Assembly (NCBI RefSeq): GCF_016134045.1
Contig: NZ_CP065915.1
Coordinates: 1,984,001 to 2,048,000 of the forward strand
Reading direction: 5' to 3'
DNA: 64,000 bases
From: Pelagovum pacificum
Lineage (GTDB): Bacteria > Pseudomonadota > Alphaproteobacteria > Rhodobacterales > Rhodobacteraceae
The notes beneath the pieces were generated by a model. The model had not been told where the DNA came from. It worked only from the letters and a program-made list of their open reading frames with translations, and did not search any database. The translations under genes were made by a program, and so were the position numbers. This document shows positions 43,510 through 52,387 of the stretch, one piece after another (position 1 is the first letter of the stretch; each line of letters begins with the position of its first letter).

Positions 43510-44451
43510 ATGAAGGTTTACGCTTACGACAGCTACGGCGGCCCCGACCGCCTGTTTGCCGACACGCGTCCGGACCCGGACGTCGGGGACACCGACGTGC
43601 TGATCTCGGTCGAGGCGGTCGGGCTCAACGGCTCGGACCTCGAGACCCTGCGCGGCAGTCCCGCCTATGCCCGGCTCAACGGGCTGCGGCGTCCCCGGCG
43701 ACAGGTCCTTGGCACGGACATCGCGGGGGTGGTCTTGAAGACCGGCCCCGGGGTCACCCGCTTTGCCGAGGGCGACCGGGTCTTCGGTGACATACTGGAC
43801 ATCAAGGGCGGGCTCGCCGAGCGCGTCGCCGCGCCGGAGCGGAAGCTGGCACGATGCGGCACGCTCACCGCGACGGAGGCCGCCGCCCTGCCCCAGAACG
43901 GCGCGATCGCCTTGCAGGGGATCGGCGACGCGTCGTTGCAGGGCAAGCGCGTGCTCATCAACGGGGCTGGCGGCGCGGCGGGGACACTCGCCGTGCAACG
44001 GGCGCGTGCACTCGGGGCGGAAGTCATCACGGCGGTCGACCGGGGCAGCAAGCTGGCGCGGCTCAGCGAGATCGGCGCGACCGAGGGGATCGACTTCGAA
44101 CGGAAGGACTTCACGGCGCAAGGGGACAGGTGGGACCTGATCCTCGACCTTTTCGGCACGCGGGGCGCAGGACGCGTGGTCCGCGCACTGAAACCGGACG
44201 GACGCTACAGGATCGTGGGCGGACCGGTCGGCGCGCTGCTGTCCTGCGGCTTGATCGGCTCCCTCCACCGCTCCGGTGGGCGGTCGATCGGGATCATGGC
44301 GCTGAAACAGTCCACGGATGTGCTCGAGCGTCTCGCGGGTGGCGTGCTCGACCCGATCATCGACAGCATCTGGCCGTTCGAGGAGACGCCCGCCGCTTTC
44401 GCGCACATGGCGAGCGGCAACAGCGTCGGCAAGGTCGTGATTACGCTCTGA
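43510..44451 (+). CDS. MDR-type quinone oxidoreductase / zinc-independent alcohol dehydrogenase
   Basis: A 313-residue medium-chain dehydrogenase/reductase. The catalytic GroES-like half reads EAVGLNGSDLETLRG and VLGTDIAGVVLKTGPGVTRFAEGDRVFGD. The NAD(P)-binding half reads GKRVLINGAGGAAGTLAVQRARALGAEVITAVDRG, then DLILDLFG. The zinc-ligand cysteines and histidine of alcohol dehydrogenases are missing, so it is of the quinone-oxidoreductase type. It is convergent with the ketosynthase gene, 7 bases apart. Rhizobial acpXL clusters also carry a dehydrogenase of this superfamily, which may be more than coincidence. Confidence 0.85.
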   Translation: MKVYAYDSYGGPDRLFADTRPDPDVGDTDVLISVEAVGLNGSDLETLRGSPAYARLNGLRRPRRQVLGTDIAGVVLKTGPGVTRFAEGDRVFGDILDIKGGLAERVAAPERKLARCGTLTATEAAALPQNGAIALQGIGDASLQGKRVLINGAGGAAGTLAVQRARALGAEVITAVDRGSKLARLSEIGATEGIDFERKDFTAQGDRWDLILDLFGTRGAGRVVRALKPDGRYRIVGGPVGALLSCGLIGSLHRSGGRSIGIMALKQSTDVLERLAGGVLDPIIDSIWPFEETPAAFAHMASGNSVGKVVITL

Positions 44452-44458
44452 CCGACCG

Positions 44459-45676
44459 TCAGGCCGCGCGAAGGGCCAGCACCGCGTTCATGCCGCCGAA
44501 GGCGAAGGCATTCGACAGCGCGACATCGACCTTTGCCTCGCGCGCCTCGTTCGGCACGACGTCGAGGGCGCATTCGGGGTCGGGTTCCTCGTAGCCGATG
44601 GTCGGCGCAATCACCCCGTCGCGCAGGGCCATGATGCAGGCCAGAAGCTCCACCGCGCCGGTGCCGCCGATCAGGTGACCGTGCATCGACTTGGTGGACG
44701 AGATCATCAGCTCGTCCGCATGGGCGCCGAACACGTCCGAGACAGCCGCGCATTCGGTCTTGTCGTTCGCCGCCGTGCCGGTGCCGTGCGCATTGATGTA
44801 GCCGACCTCGTCCCCCGCGATCCGGGCATCGGTGATCGCGCCCTGGATCGCGCGCGCCGCGCCCTGCTTGGAGGGCATGACGATGTCGGCGGCGTCGGAG
44901 GTCATCGCGAAGCCGATGACTTCGGCGAGGATCTCGGCACCGCGGGCGCGTGCGTGTTCATATTCCTCGAAGACGAAGACACCCGCGCCTTCGCCCTGCA
45001 CCATCCCGTTGCGGCCGAGCGAGAACGGACGGCAGGCGTCCTTGGACATCACCCGCAGGCCTTCCCAGGCCTTCACGCCCCCGAAGCAGAGCATCGATTC
45101 AGAGCCGCCGGTGACCATCGCGGTACAGGCGCCCGAGCGGATCAGCCAGAAGGCCTGCCCCATCGCGTGGTTGGAGCTCGCGCAGGCCGTGGCGACGGTG
45201 AAGGACGGCCCCTTCAGATTCCACTCCATCGACACGTGCGCGGCGGCGGCGTTGTTCATCAGGCGCGGCACGACGAAGGGATGAACGCGGTTCTTCCCCT
45301 CTTCGTAGACGCTGCGGTAGTTCTCGTCCCACGTCGTCACCCCGCCACCAGCCGTGCCGAGCACGACACCCGAGCGCGCGGCGAGCTCTCCGCCGAAGGT
45401 CAGGCCGGACTGGCCGATCGCCTCGCGCGCGGCGAGCAGCGTGAACTGTGTGAAGCGGTCATACAGGACGGTCTGCTGGCGGTTGAAGTGCTCCGCCTCG
45501 TCGTAATCCTTCACCTGTCCGCCGATCTTCACCGACAGACGGTCGACGTCGCGGATGTCGATCGGGCCGATGCCGCAACGCCCCTCGCGCATCGCTTCGA
45601 GCGTGGCGGGAACATCGTGGCCGAGCGCGTTGATCGTGCCGGCCCCGGTGATGACGACGCGTTTCATATCGCTCAT
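44459..45676 (-). CDS. Beta-ketoacyl-ACP synthase (FabF/NodE-like)
   Basis: A 405-residue condensing enzyme. The catalytic cysteine is in TACASSNH, the histidines are in YINAHGTGTAANDKTE and STKSMHGHLIGGTGAVE, and the C-terminus has NAFAFGGMNAVLAL. All triad residues are intact. It starts inside the stop of an acyl carrier protein gene (ATGA), so it should work with that ACP. It follows ldt, lpxD-like and acp genes on one strand, which suggests a specialised acyl chain for an envelope lipid rather than bulk fatty acid synthesis. NodE-like and KASII enzymes are the nearest groups. Confidence 0.9.
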   Translation of the reverse strand: MSDMKRVVITGAGTINALGHDVPATLEAMREGRCGIGPIDIRDVDRLSVKIGGQVKDYDEAEHFNRQQTVLYDRFTQFTLLAAREAIGQSGLTFGGELAARSGVVLGTAGGGVTTWDENYRSVYEEGKNRVHPFVVPRLMNNAAAAHVSMEWNLKGPSFTVATACASSNHAMGQAFWLIRSGACTAMVTGGSESMLCFGGVKAWEGLRVMSKDACRPFSLGRNGMVQGEGAGVFVFEEYEHARARGAEILAEVIGFAMTSDAADIVMPSKQGAARAIQGAITDARIAGDEVGYINAHGTGTAANDKTECAAVSDVFGAHADELMISSTKSMHGHLIGGTGAVELLACIMALRDGVIAPTIGYEEPDPECALDVVPNEAREAKVDVALSNAFAFGGMNAVLALRAA

Positions 45677-45936
45677 GCGTGGGATTGCTCGCGGACCAGC
45701 CCCTCGACCGCGCGGATCATGGAATTGACGGAGGAGATGTCGAACTCGCTGTCGGCCGGATCGTTGGCGTTGAACGGCACGTTGATGTCGAAGGCCTCCT
45801 CGATCGCGAAAATGCTCTCGACAAGGCCGAGGCTGTCGATTCCAAGGTCGTCGAGCGTCATTTCGGGCTTCACGTCACCCGGCTCCATCAGGGCCTGTTC
45901 GGCGATGATCTCGATCACCCTGTCGCGAACTTCCAT
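45673..45936 (-). CDS. Specialised acyl carrier protein
   Basis: An 87-residue ACP. The phosphopantetheine serine lies in DDLGIDSLGLVESIFAIEEAF. The helix II sequence DSLGLVESIFAI resembles AcpXL-type carriers (DSLDFLDIVFAI) more than the housekeeping AcpP (DSLDTVELVMAL). After helix III there is an Asp/Asn-rich loop (NVPFNANDPADSEFD). GGGAGG stands 7 bases before the ATG. The stop overlaps the ketosynthase start by four bases, so the two are produced together. Confidence 0.9.
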   Translation of the reverse strand: MEVRDRVIEIIAEQALMEPGDVKPEMTLDDLGIDSLGLVESIFAIEEAFDINVPFNANDPADSEFDISSVNSMIRAVEGLVREQSHA

Positions 45937-45996
45937 CGTCTCACCTCCCGGTCTGGCGCTGATCTACTCGCTGGTCCCCGCCTTGGGAACCGGTAT

Positions 45997-47061
45997 TTAA
46001 CCTTTGCCGAGCCGCTTGAGCAACCGCGGCAGGCGGCGCAGCGCCTTGTAGCTCTCGATATGGGTGGACATCTTCACAGCGGGAGAGCCCATCATGATGC
46101 GCCCCGCCGGCACGTTGGAAATGACCAGCGTACCCGCTCCGGTGACAACGTCATCGCCGATCCGGATATTGTCGACGACGCCCGTCATGCCGCCGAGCAC
46201 GACCCGGTTCCCGATCACGGTGGAGCCGGCGATCCCGGTGGTGCCGCAGAGCAGGCAGTCCTCGCCGACAATCACGTTGTGGCCGACCTGCACGAGGTTG
46301 TCGATCTTGGTGCCCCGCCCGATCCGCGTCGCGCGTATGGTGCCGGCGTCGATGGCGGAGTTCGCGCCGACTTCCACGTCGTCGCCGATCTCGACCCCGC
46401 CGAGCGAATGGATGCGATGCCAGCGAGCGTCCTGTGGCGCGGCGAGCGGCTCGTCGCCGAGGCTGTCTCGCGCCCGCTCCGCGTTCGACACCGCTTCGCT
46501 GACGAAGGAGAAGCCATCGCCGCCGATCACGACGTTGGGCTGGAGGATCACGCGGGCGCCGATCCGAACGTCGCGCCCGATCCGCACGCCGGCGTGGATC
46601 AGCCCGTCCGCGCCGATCTCGGCCCCCTCGCCCACGGTCGACTGACCGGTCAGCACCGTGCCGGCCCCGATCTTCGCGCCCGCGCCGATGATACTTAGCG
46701 GACCGACATGGGCCGTCGGGTCGATCTCCGCCCCCTCGCCGATCACCGCGGTCGGATGGATGCCGGCCTCGCGGCCGTAGGGCCGGTCGAGCATCTGCGT
46801 CAGCCGCGCCATCGCCAGTCGCGCGCGTGGCGCGACGATCGCCGCCTCGAGCCCGAGCGCCTGCCAGTCGGCGCCCGGCCAGACGACGGCGGCCCGTGCC
46901 TGCCCCTGCCCGATCGCGTCGCCGTAGGCCGGCGACATGGCGAGGGCGAGGTCATGCGGCCCTGCCGACTGCGGCTCCGCTGCGCCGGAGACGCGAAGCG
47001 AAACGGCGCCGAGGGCTTCCGCCCCGAGCGCCGCTGCAATGTCTTCGATGCTGTGCGTCAT
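45997..47061 (-). CDS. lpxD: UDP-3-O-acylglucosamine N-acyltransferase-like (LpxD homologue)
   Basis: A 354-residue left-handed beta-helix acyltransferase. The N-terminal uridine-binding domain ([31 protein letters not shown]) is followed by hexapeptide repeats ([37 protein letters not shown]). The catalytic histidine is in [13 protein letters not shown]. The C-terminal helices are present. Canonical lpxD sits between bamA/fabZ and lpxA, whereas this copy neighbours an ACP, a ketosynthase and an L,D-transpeptidase. It is therefore probably a second LpxD taking acyl groups from the adjacent ACP. AAAGGGG lies 4-5 bases before the ATG. Confidence 0.88.
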   Translation of the reverse strand: MTHSIEDIAAALGAEALGAVSLRVSGAAEPQSAGPHDLALAMSPAYGDAIGQGQARAAVVWPGADWQALGLEAAIVAPRARLAMARLTQMLDRPYGREAGIHPTAVIGEGAEIDPTAHVGPLSIIGAGAKIGAGTVLTGQSTVGEGAEIGADGLIHAGVRIGRDVRIGARVILQPNVVIGGDGFSFVSEAVSNAERARDSLGDEPLAAPQDARWHRIHSLGGVEIGDDVEVGANSAIDAGTIRATRIGRGTKIDNLVQVGHNVIVGEDCLLCGTTGIAGSTVIGNRVVLGGMTGVVDNIRIGDDVVTGAGTLVISNVPAGRIMMGSPAVKMSTHIESYKALRRLPRLLKRLGKG

Positions 47062-47110
47062 GCTGCCCCTTTCGGGGCACTGGCTTCAGCGCGCCCCTGT
47101 CGGGCCTGAC

Positions 47111-48688
47111 TTAGCCACCCACGGCGCCGATCGCCACCCCTGCCGCCGCGAGCGCGTTCCAGACCTCCGCGTCACGACCGTAGATGTCGTTGCGATAGTT
47201 CATCAGACCGTCGGCATTGGTGAAGGCGGTCCGGTAGATCAGGTGAACCGGCACCGGCTGGTCGAGGGGCACATGCGTGTTCGCCCCGCTGTTCAGCCGC
47301 GACTGGAAGAAACCGACCGGATCGTCCTCCTGAACGCGCAGCAGCTCGTACGCGAAGTCGTAGGGGTCATCGAGCCGGATGCAGCCGTGGCTGTAGGCGC
47401 GCACCGGGTTGGCGAACAGATGCTGGCTCGGCGTGTCGTGCAGGTAGATGTTGTAGGAGTTGGGGAACATGAACTTCACCCGGCCGAGCGCATTGCCCGG
47501 GCCGGGACGCTGCCGGACGGAGACATTGCTGGCGTCGCGCGTGTTCACGATCTGGCCGCGATAGTTCACCGCTTCGAAGCCCGCCGGCACGCGTCCGCCG
47601 TACTCCCCGTTGATGATGGAGCGCGGCACATACCAGTAGGGGTTGATGACCATGTGCTCCATCGTGTCGGAGAATTCCGGCGTCTGGCGCGACAGCGCGT
47701 GCGCCCCGATCACGGAGCGGGTGCGGAATGTCACGTGATCGTCGTCGACGATCGCGGCTGTGAAGTCGGTCAGGTTGACCCAGACATGCCGCTGCCCGCG
47801 CTCAAGGTTGTTCATCCAGCGCTCGCGCTCCATCGCGACGAGCACCTGCTTGAGACGATCCTCCAGCGGCACGTTCAGCGCGCTGAGCGTCGCGCCGCCG
47901 ACCACCCCGTCGGGGTTGAGGCCGATGCTCGACTGGAACGCCATCACGGCCTCCTTCATCTGCGTGTCGAACGTCGTCGTCACGGTGCGATCGAGGAAGC
48001 CCATGGCCATCAGCCGGTTGCGCAGATGAACCACCTGAACGCCGACCGAGCCCTCCCGCAGCGAGGCGGTCACGCCGGGCCCGTAGCCGCCGTCGCGCAA
48101 CTGCTGCTCCATCTGCATCTTCACCCGCAGCAGGCGCTGGTACTCGGGCGAGTTGGGGGCAAGCTGGCGGAGGTAGCCGACCGGGGCATTGGCGAAATAG
48201 CCTTCGAGCTGCTCGCGGCGCGGCGTGTAGAGCACTTCGCGCTTGATGAGGTTGTTGACCCGCGACGGGATCAGCACGCCGTTCTCCATCTCCCGCGCGA
48301 AGTCGAGGAAGATGCGGCTCATCTCGACTTCGGCCCGGCCGAGCGCGTCGGCGGTGCGGGCGTTCTCGAGCATCGACATCACGGCGTAGGGGTCGAAGCG
48401 CGCCTCGGGCAGGCCATGGACGTGCGCGTCTTCCATCGCGGCGAAGAACGCGGCCCGGTGAGAGGCGGCCTCATCGCCGAGCCAGACGCCTTCGAACCCG
48501 CGCTCGCGGTAGAAGGCGGCGAGGTCCTCATCGCGCGCGGCCGCCTCGGCCACGGCCTGGTGGAACGGCGTCAGGCGGATCTCGATGTCCTGCGCGGCTG
48601 CAGGCACCGTCGCGACAACAGTGGCGCTCAGCGCGAGGGAGAGGGCGAGCGCGGTACTCTTGAGAAACGCAGGGCGAGGCAGCGGCAT
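47111..48688 (-). CDS. L,D-transpeptidase (YcbB/LdtD type)
   Basis: A 525-residue periplasmic enzyme that forms 3-3 crosslinks in peptidoglycan or attaches partners to it. Signal peptide (SLALSATVVATVPAAAQ) at residues 15-33. A scaffold domain is followed by a peptidoglycan-binding repeat (VVHLRNRLMAMGF ... AVMAFQSSIGLNPDGVVGGATLSALN). The YkuD catalytic domain contains HDTPSQHLF and RAYSHGCIRLDDP with the catalytic cysteine. GGAG precedes the ATG by 6 bases. It is the first of four leftward genes and divergent from a Tat-exported DUF882 protein. Confidence 0.92.
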   Translation of the reverse strand: MPLPRPAFLKSTALALSLALSATVVATVPAAAQDIEIRLTPFHQAVAEAAARDEDLAAFYRERGFEGVWLGDEAASHRAAFFAAMEDAHVHGLPEARFDPYAVMSMLENARTADALGRAEVEMSRIFLDFAREMENGVLIPSRVNNLIKREVLYTPRREQLEGYFANAPVGYLRQLAPNSPEYQRLLRVKMQMEQQLRDGGYGPGVTASLREGSVGVQVVHLRNRLMAMGFLDRTVTTTFDTQMKEAVMAFQSSIGLNPDGVVGGATLSALNVPLEDRLKQVLVAMERERWMNNLERGQRHVWVNLTDFTAAIVDDDHVTFRTRSVIGAHALSRQTPEFSDTMEHMVINPYWYVPRSIINGEYGGRVPAGFEAVNYRGQIVNTRDASNVSVRQRPGPGNALGRVKFMFPNSYNIYLHDTPSQHLFANPVRAYSHGCIRLDDPYDFAYELLRVQEDDPVGFFQSRLNSGANTHVPLDQPVPVHLIYRTAFTNADGLMNYRNDIYGRDAEVWNALAAAGVAIGAVGG

Positions 48689-49016
48689 GGCAAACTCCGG
48701 AAAAAATGCATCAGGCAGAGGGATTCAGGCTTGGTGTCACGATGCCTTCACCAATCCGGCAGTCCATTCACATTTACGATTTCTGAACGTTTCTGTGCGA
48801 TTAGACCCCCGACACCGATGCAGGGAGGACACAGATCTGCGGCTCATCAACGTTTGCGCAAAAAATTGCCGACTCGGTGATTGAACATGGAACCGAACTC
48901 ATTCCCGGCTTGGGAATCGAAAACGGCTGTGCAATGGTGTGCATGCATCTGGGGATGAGATGACAAAAGCCCGGGAATACGGGCACACTAGGCAAAGCGA
49001 CGGGACAGGCGCACCC
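48689..49016. other. Divergent intergenic region, ldt / DUF882
   Basis: This 328-base region has lower GC than its neighbours and holds no credible ORF. It must contain both promoters. A small inverted repeat (ATTCCC-GGCTT-GGGAAT) at 48901-48917 is the only symmetrical feature I see. No operator family is recognisable. Confidence 0.5.
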
Positions 49017-49586
49017 ATGACCGATAACCGTTCAACGAGTATTTCTCGGCGCGGCCTGCTGCGAGCATTCGCAGCAACCGCAGTTACCGCAGCACCAACG
49101 TACTCCTCCGCCGCAGGGTTCCTGCGTGGCGCCGGCGACGTTCGGAGGCTCCGAATGTACAACGGCCGTACGGGCGAGCAGATCGACATGATCTACTGGA
49201 TCGACGGACAGTACATCGCCGACAGCCTGCAGCAGGTGAACCACTTCATGCGTGACTGGCGGAACGGCCAGGTGAAGAACATCGACACCCGCACGCTCGA
49301 CATCGCTGCAGCCGCACACAACCTTCTGGATGTGAACGAGCCCTACACGCTGGTGTCCGGCTACCGCTCGCCGGCGACCAACCAGATGCTGCGCTCGCAG
49401 TCCTCCGGCGTGGCGAGAAACTCGCTCCACCTGCAGGGCCAGGCAGCCGACCTTCGGCTCTCCTCGCGCTCGGTCAACCAGATGGCCCGCGCCGCGGCCT
49501 CCTGCCACGCCGGCGGCGTCGGCCGGTACTCCGGTTCGAACTTCGTCCACATGGACTGCGGCAACGTCCGCAGCTGGGGCAGCTGA
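49017..49586 (+). CDS. Tat-exported DUF882 (peptidase M15-like) protein
   Basis: A 189-residue protein. The twin-arginine signal (SISRRGLLRAFAATAVTAAPTYSSAA) starts from ATG 49017. The mature part is DUF882/YcbK, a Hedgehog/D,D-peptidase fold with likely zinc ligands in SGYRSPATN-x-LHLQGQAADLRLS and FVHMDCG. Such proteins are thought to trim peptidoglycan crosslinks. The divergent L,D-transpeptidase gene supports a cell-wall role. It pairs with YcbB-type genes in several alphaproteobacteria. The frame extends upstream to 48939 without a signal-like start, so 49017 is preferred. It is followed by a terminator. Confidence 0.85.
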   Translation: MTDNRSTSISRRGLLRAFAATAVTAAPTYSSAAGFLRGAGDVRRLRMYNGRTGEQIDMIYWIDGQYIADSLQQVNHFMRDWRNGQVKNIDTRTLDIAAAAHNLLDVNEPYTLVSGYRSPATNQMLRSQSSGVARNSLHLQGQAADLRLSSRSVNQMARAAASCHAGGVGRYSGSNFVHMDCGNVRSWGS

Positions 49587-49601
49587 GGCGCTCTGTTATC
49601 C

Positions 49602-49637
49602 AACGAAACGGACGCCCTAGGGCGTCCTTTTTCGTTC
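49602..49637 (+). terminator. Rho-independent terminator after DUF882 gene
   Basis: AACGAAA and GGACGCCC mirror GGGCGTCC and TTTCGTT around a TA centre. T-run at 49628-49632. This is a long, strong stem. Confidence 0.85.
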
Positions 49638-49870
49638 TATCGTCTGCATAAATATTTTTTCGGTCATTTTAAGGGCAGTGGCCTGACTTGTGTCCGCGGA
49701 ACTGTTCTGTTCGACCCCACCACGACGTGTGCCGCTCGAGCCGAGCATTGACCATTCTTGGCCGTCTGCGCGATAATTTAAGACAACGTCGTTTCGAAAA
49801 TTGATTGCCCTGCCCGTTCTGCTTGGCCGACATGGAAATCAGCGGTGACGGGGACCTCAAAGGATTGAAA

Positions 49871-50605
49871 ATGCAGTTATCTCGTTCTCCCGAATATGTT
49901 CAGGCTGCATACCGAAGCATGACCGGCAGGGTCGGCCTTCGCTCTTCGGGCAAGGTATTCGCGATCGGAATGAACAAGACCGGCACCAGTTCACTTCACC
50001 GGACCTTCAAGGAACTTGGCTTCTCCAGCTACCACGGAACGCGTTGGACAACCGGACAGAACAAGTGGCTGATGCACGCTTTCGACTGTTTCAGCGATGG
50101 TGTGCGACCGGACTTCAGGACCCTCGACCAAAATTTCCCCGGGTCGAAGTTTATTCTCAATGTGAGGGCCTTTGACGACTGGGCGATCAGCCGTCTCAAG
50201 CACATCGCTCGCGATATTGCCGCGAACGGAGATGGTGATCGGGCGGAGAACTGGACGGCGTCGCCGGATGCGATCAACCATTGGCTGGACAATCGTGAAA
50301 AGCATCATTCCGCGATACTCGAGTATTTTGCCGGTCGACCGGATGATCTTTGCATCATCAACTTCGTGACGGACGCCAACGCATCGACGAAGGTCTCCGA
50401 CTTTCTCGGGCGTCCCGCGCCGGCTGCAAAGGCGTGGGCGAACGCTGCCAGCGGCCGAGGCGAGAACCCTGCACACCGGGAGATGCTCAACGAAGTACTC
50501 CAACAGCGAGGGCTCTCGGTGGAAGCTGCGAAAAGAGACATTTTGGTCCTGCAGGATCCCTCTGGTCGGTTCCCAGTCGACACCTCGCAACTCGACGCGT
50601 CCTGA
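49871..50605 (+). CDS. Sulfotransferase family protein
   Basis: A 244-residue enzyme whose PAPS 5'-phosphosulfate loop is KVFAIGMNKTGTSSLHRTFKELGF, the usual sulfotransferase P-loop-like pattern. KFILNVRAFDDWAISRLKHI follows, where the 3'-phosphate site normally lies. It would transfer sulfate to a glycan or small molecule. The gene stands alone between two gene-poor, lower-GC stretches, and its codon use looks less GC-rich than its neighbours, a hint of horizontal gain. The start at 49871 has AAAGGA 7 bases upstream. The ATG at 49832 is possible. No PAPS synthesis genes are nearby. Confidence 0.75.
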   Translation: MQLSRSPEYVQAAYRSMTGRVGLRSSGKVFAIGMNKTGTSSLHRTFKELGFSSYHGTRWTTGQNKWLMHAFDCFSDGVRPDFRTLDQNFPGSKFILNVRAFDDWAISRLKHIARDIAANGDGDRAENWTASPDAINHWLDNREKHHSAILEYFAGRPDDLCIINFVTDANASTKVSDFLGRPAPAAKAWANAASGRGENPAHREMLNEVLQQRGLSVEAAKRDILVLQDPSGRFPVDTSQLDAS

Positions 50606-50918
50606 GGGACCCGGCTGCCTATCAACGTTCGCACCGACCTCATGCATTTTGGTCAACGAAGCGCTTAGGGTGGTATCGGTTATCCCCTCGACAACAGCGT
50701 CGGCCGCAGCAACCTTCACCAGAATAATTTGGGCCAAACGAACCGCCCGCAACGGTTCTGGCGGAACATCCGCCTCGGTCGTGGCGGCTCATTGCGATGA
50801 AACTTTAGCCGCTAGTCGGATAAAGGCTGACGCGCCGCCCTTGAGTCCGTAGTTTTTTCGCATTCTCGAAAGGGAGTCGGGAAGACTATGGGCATTTGCC
50901 CGACAAGGGAGGACAACC
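50606..50918. other. Gene-poor stretch after the sulfotransferase gene
   Basis: A 313-base region that ends with the AGGGAGG ribosome site of the TAXI gene. No convincing ORF. The only open frames are short shadows. It presumably carries the promoter of the TRAP operon. A faint similarity to transposase tails was considered and dropped. Confidence 0.4.
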
Positions 50919-51905
50919 ATGACCAAGACCGTGAACCGCAGGACCTTCGGCCTGCTCGGAACCGCCGTTGCTGTGGCCGTGAGCTTTGGCGCGCCTGCGA
51001 TGGCGCAGAGCCAACTCTCCATCGCGACGGGTGGCACCGGTGGCGTTTACTACCCGATGGGGGGTGGCCTGGCCGAGATCATCAACAACCATATCGACGG
51101 CTACTCGGCGACGGCCGAAGTCACCGGGGCCTCTGTCGAAAACATGGGTCTGATCGCGACAGGTGACGCGGACCTCGCCATCGGCCTGGCCGATACGGTC
51201 GCGCAGGCCTACTCCGGCACGGGCCGCTTCGAAGGTCAGCAACTTTCGATGGTCCGCGGCCTGTCGTCGCTCTACGCCAACATGGTGCAGATCGTGGCAC
51301 TCGAAAGCTCCGGCATCACGTCGCTTGAGGATCTTCGCGGCAAGCGCGTGTCCATCGGCGCGCCGGGGTCCGGCACCGAGGTGAACACCAACGCGATCCT
51401 CGCCGCCAACGGCATCAGCTACGATGACATCGACGAGCAGCGCCTGAACTTCAACGAAACCGCCGACGCACTGTCGAACGGCGATATCGATGCCGGGTTC
51501 TGGTCCGTGGGTGCGCCCACCTCGTCGATCCTGAACCTTGCGACGACGCAGGACATCGTGATCATCGCCCTGACCGAAGCTGAACTCGAGGCCGCCATGG
51601 CCGAGGACTCGACCTTCGCCATGACCACCCTGCCGGGCGGCAGCTACACCGGCGTCGACGAAGACATCACGGTGCTGGGTATTCCCAACGTGCTCACTGT
51701 CTCTTCCGAGATGTCCGACGACCTCGCCTACGAGATCACGAAGGCGATGTACGAGAACATTGCCGAGCTTCAGGCGGTTCACCCGGCGGCGAACGAGACG
51801 ACCGTCGAGTTCGCGCTGTCGGCAACGCCGGTTCCGCTGCACCCGGGCGCGATCCGCTACTACGAAGAGACCGGCGCCACCGTTCCGGACAATCTGCGTC
51901 CGTGA
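50919..51905 (+). CDS. TAXI-family TRAP transporter solute-binding protein
   Basis: A 328-residue periplasmic receptor. The signal has a twin arginine (NRRTFGLLGTAVAVAVSFGAPAMA). The mature protein opens with QLSIATGGTGGVYYPMGGGLAEIIN, the TAXI hallmark, and continues with DLAIGLADTVAQAYSG, LRGKRVSIGAPGSGTEVNTNAIL and WSVGAPTSSILNLA. TAXI receptors bind carboxylates such as glutamate-type or other small acids. AGGGAGG stands 8 bases upstream. The next gene starts within the stop codon, giving a three-gene transporter operon. Confidence 0.92.
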   Translation: MTKTVNRRTFGLLGTAVAVAVSFGAPAMAQSQLSIATGGTGGVYYPMGGGLAEIINNHIDGYSATAEVTGASVENMGLIATGDADLAIGLADTVAQAYSGTGRFEGQQLSMVRGLSSLYANMVQIVALESSGITSLEDLRGKRVSIGAPGSGTEVNTNAILAANGISYDDIDEQRLNFNETADALSNGDIDAGFWSVGAPTSSILNLATTQDIVIIALTEAELEAAMAEDSTFAMTTLPGGSYTGVDEDITVLGIPNVLTVSSEMSDDLAYEITKAMYENIAELQAVHPAANETTVEFALSATPVPLHPGAIRYYEETGATVPDNLRP

Positions 51906-52387
51906 TGGGTCGGGATCGGGACGGGGGAGGCAAAGCCCTCCCCCTCCTGTTTCTGTTGCTGCTGCCGGCCCCGGCTGGGGCGGATGCGCTGACGGCGACC
52001 CTGGAAGACGGCACGGAGATTGCCCGCTTCGAAGTTCCCGAGGGGGGCGAGTGGTGCGTGCTATGGAACCACTCGGTCAAGGGCTTTCCCGTTTCGGACT
52101 GTTACGAGAACCAGGCGGGCCGGATGGTCCTTGTCGACGCGCATCTTCCCGACTTCGCCGCCGGTCTGGATCACATTCCCGGACGCGGGCGGCAGGTGAC
52201 GGATGGACAGGGCGGATATTTCATCCTCGACATCAACGAGCCGGTTCCGGGCAATGCCTATATTCTGCGGCCAGGTGCCGGTCCTGTAGACCACCGGCTG
52301 CAGGTCGGAGACTCGATCGTCTCGCTGTCTGCCGTGGCGCCGCGCCAAAGAGTGCGGATCGCGCTGAAAAGGACTGAGGACCAATGA
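51905..52387 (+). CDS. DUF1850 domain protein
   Basis: A 160-residue exported protein. The signal segment is LPLLFLLLLPAPAGADA. The body fits DUF1850 (WCVLWNHSVKGFPVSDCYENQAGRMVLVDAHLPDFAAGLDHIPGRG; HRLQVGDSIVSLSAV). DUF1850 genes very often sit between a TAXI receptor and its fused permease, so the product probably helps that transporter, but its role is not established. ATG 51905 overlaps the previous stop by one base, and the stop overlaps the next ATG by four. Confidence 0.85.
   Translation: MGRDRDGGGKALPLLFLLLLPAPAGADALTATLEDGTEIARFEVPEGGEWCVLWNHSVKGFPVSDCYENQAGRMVLVDAHLPDFAAGLDHIPGRGRQVTDGQGGYFILDINEPVPGNAYILRPGAGPVDHRLQVGDSIVSLSAVAPRQRVRIALKRTEDQ

Noticed and set aside
50640..50880. 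Decayed transposase between the sulfotransferase and the TAXI gene
   Set aside because: A short segment (VVAAHCDETLAAS) loosely recalls the end of IS5-type transposases, but no DDE residues, terminal inverted repeats or target duplication can be seen.
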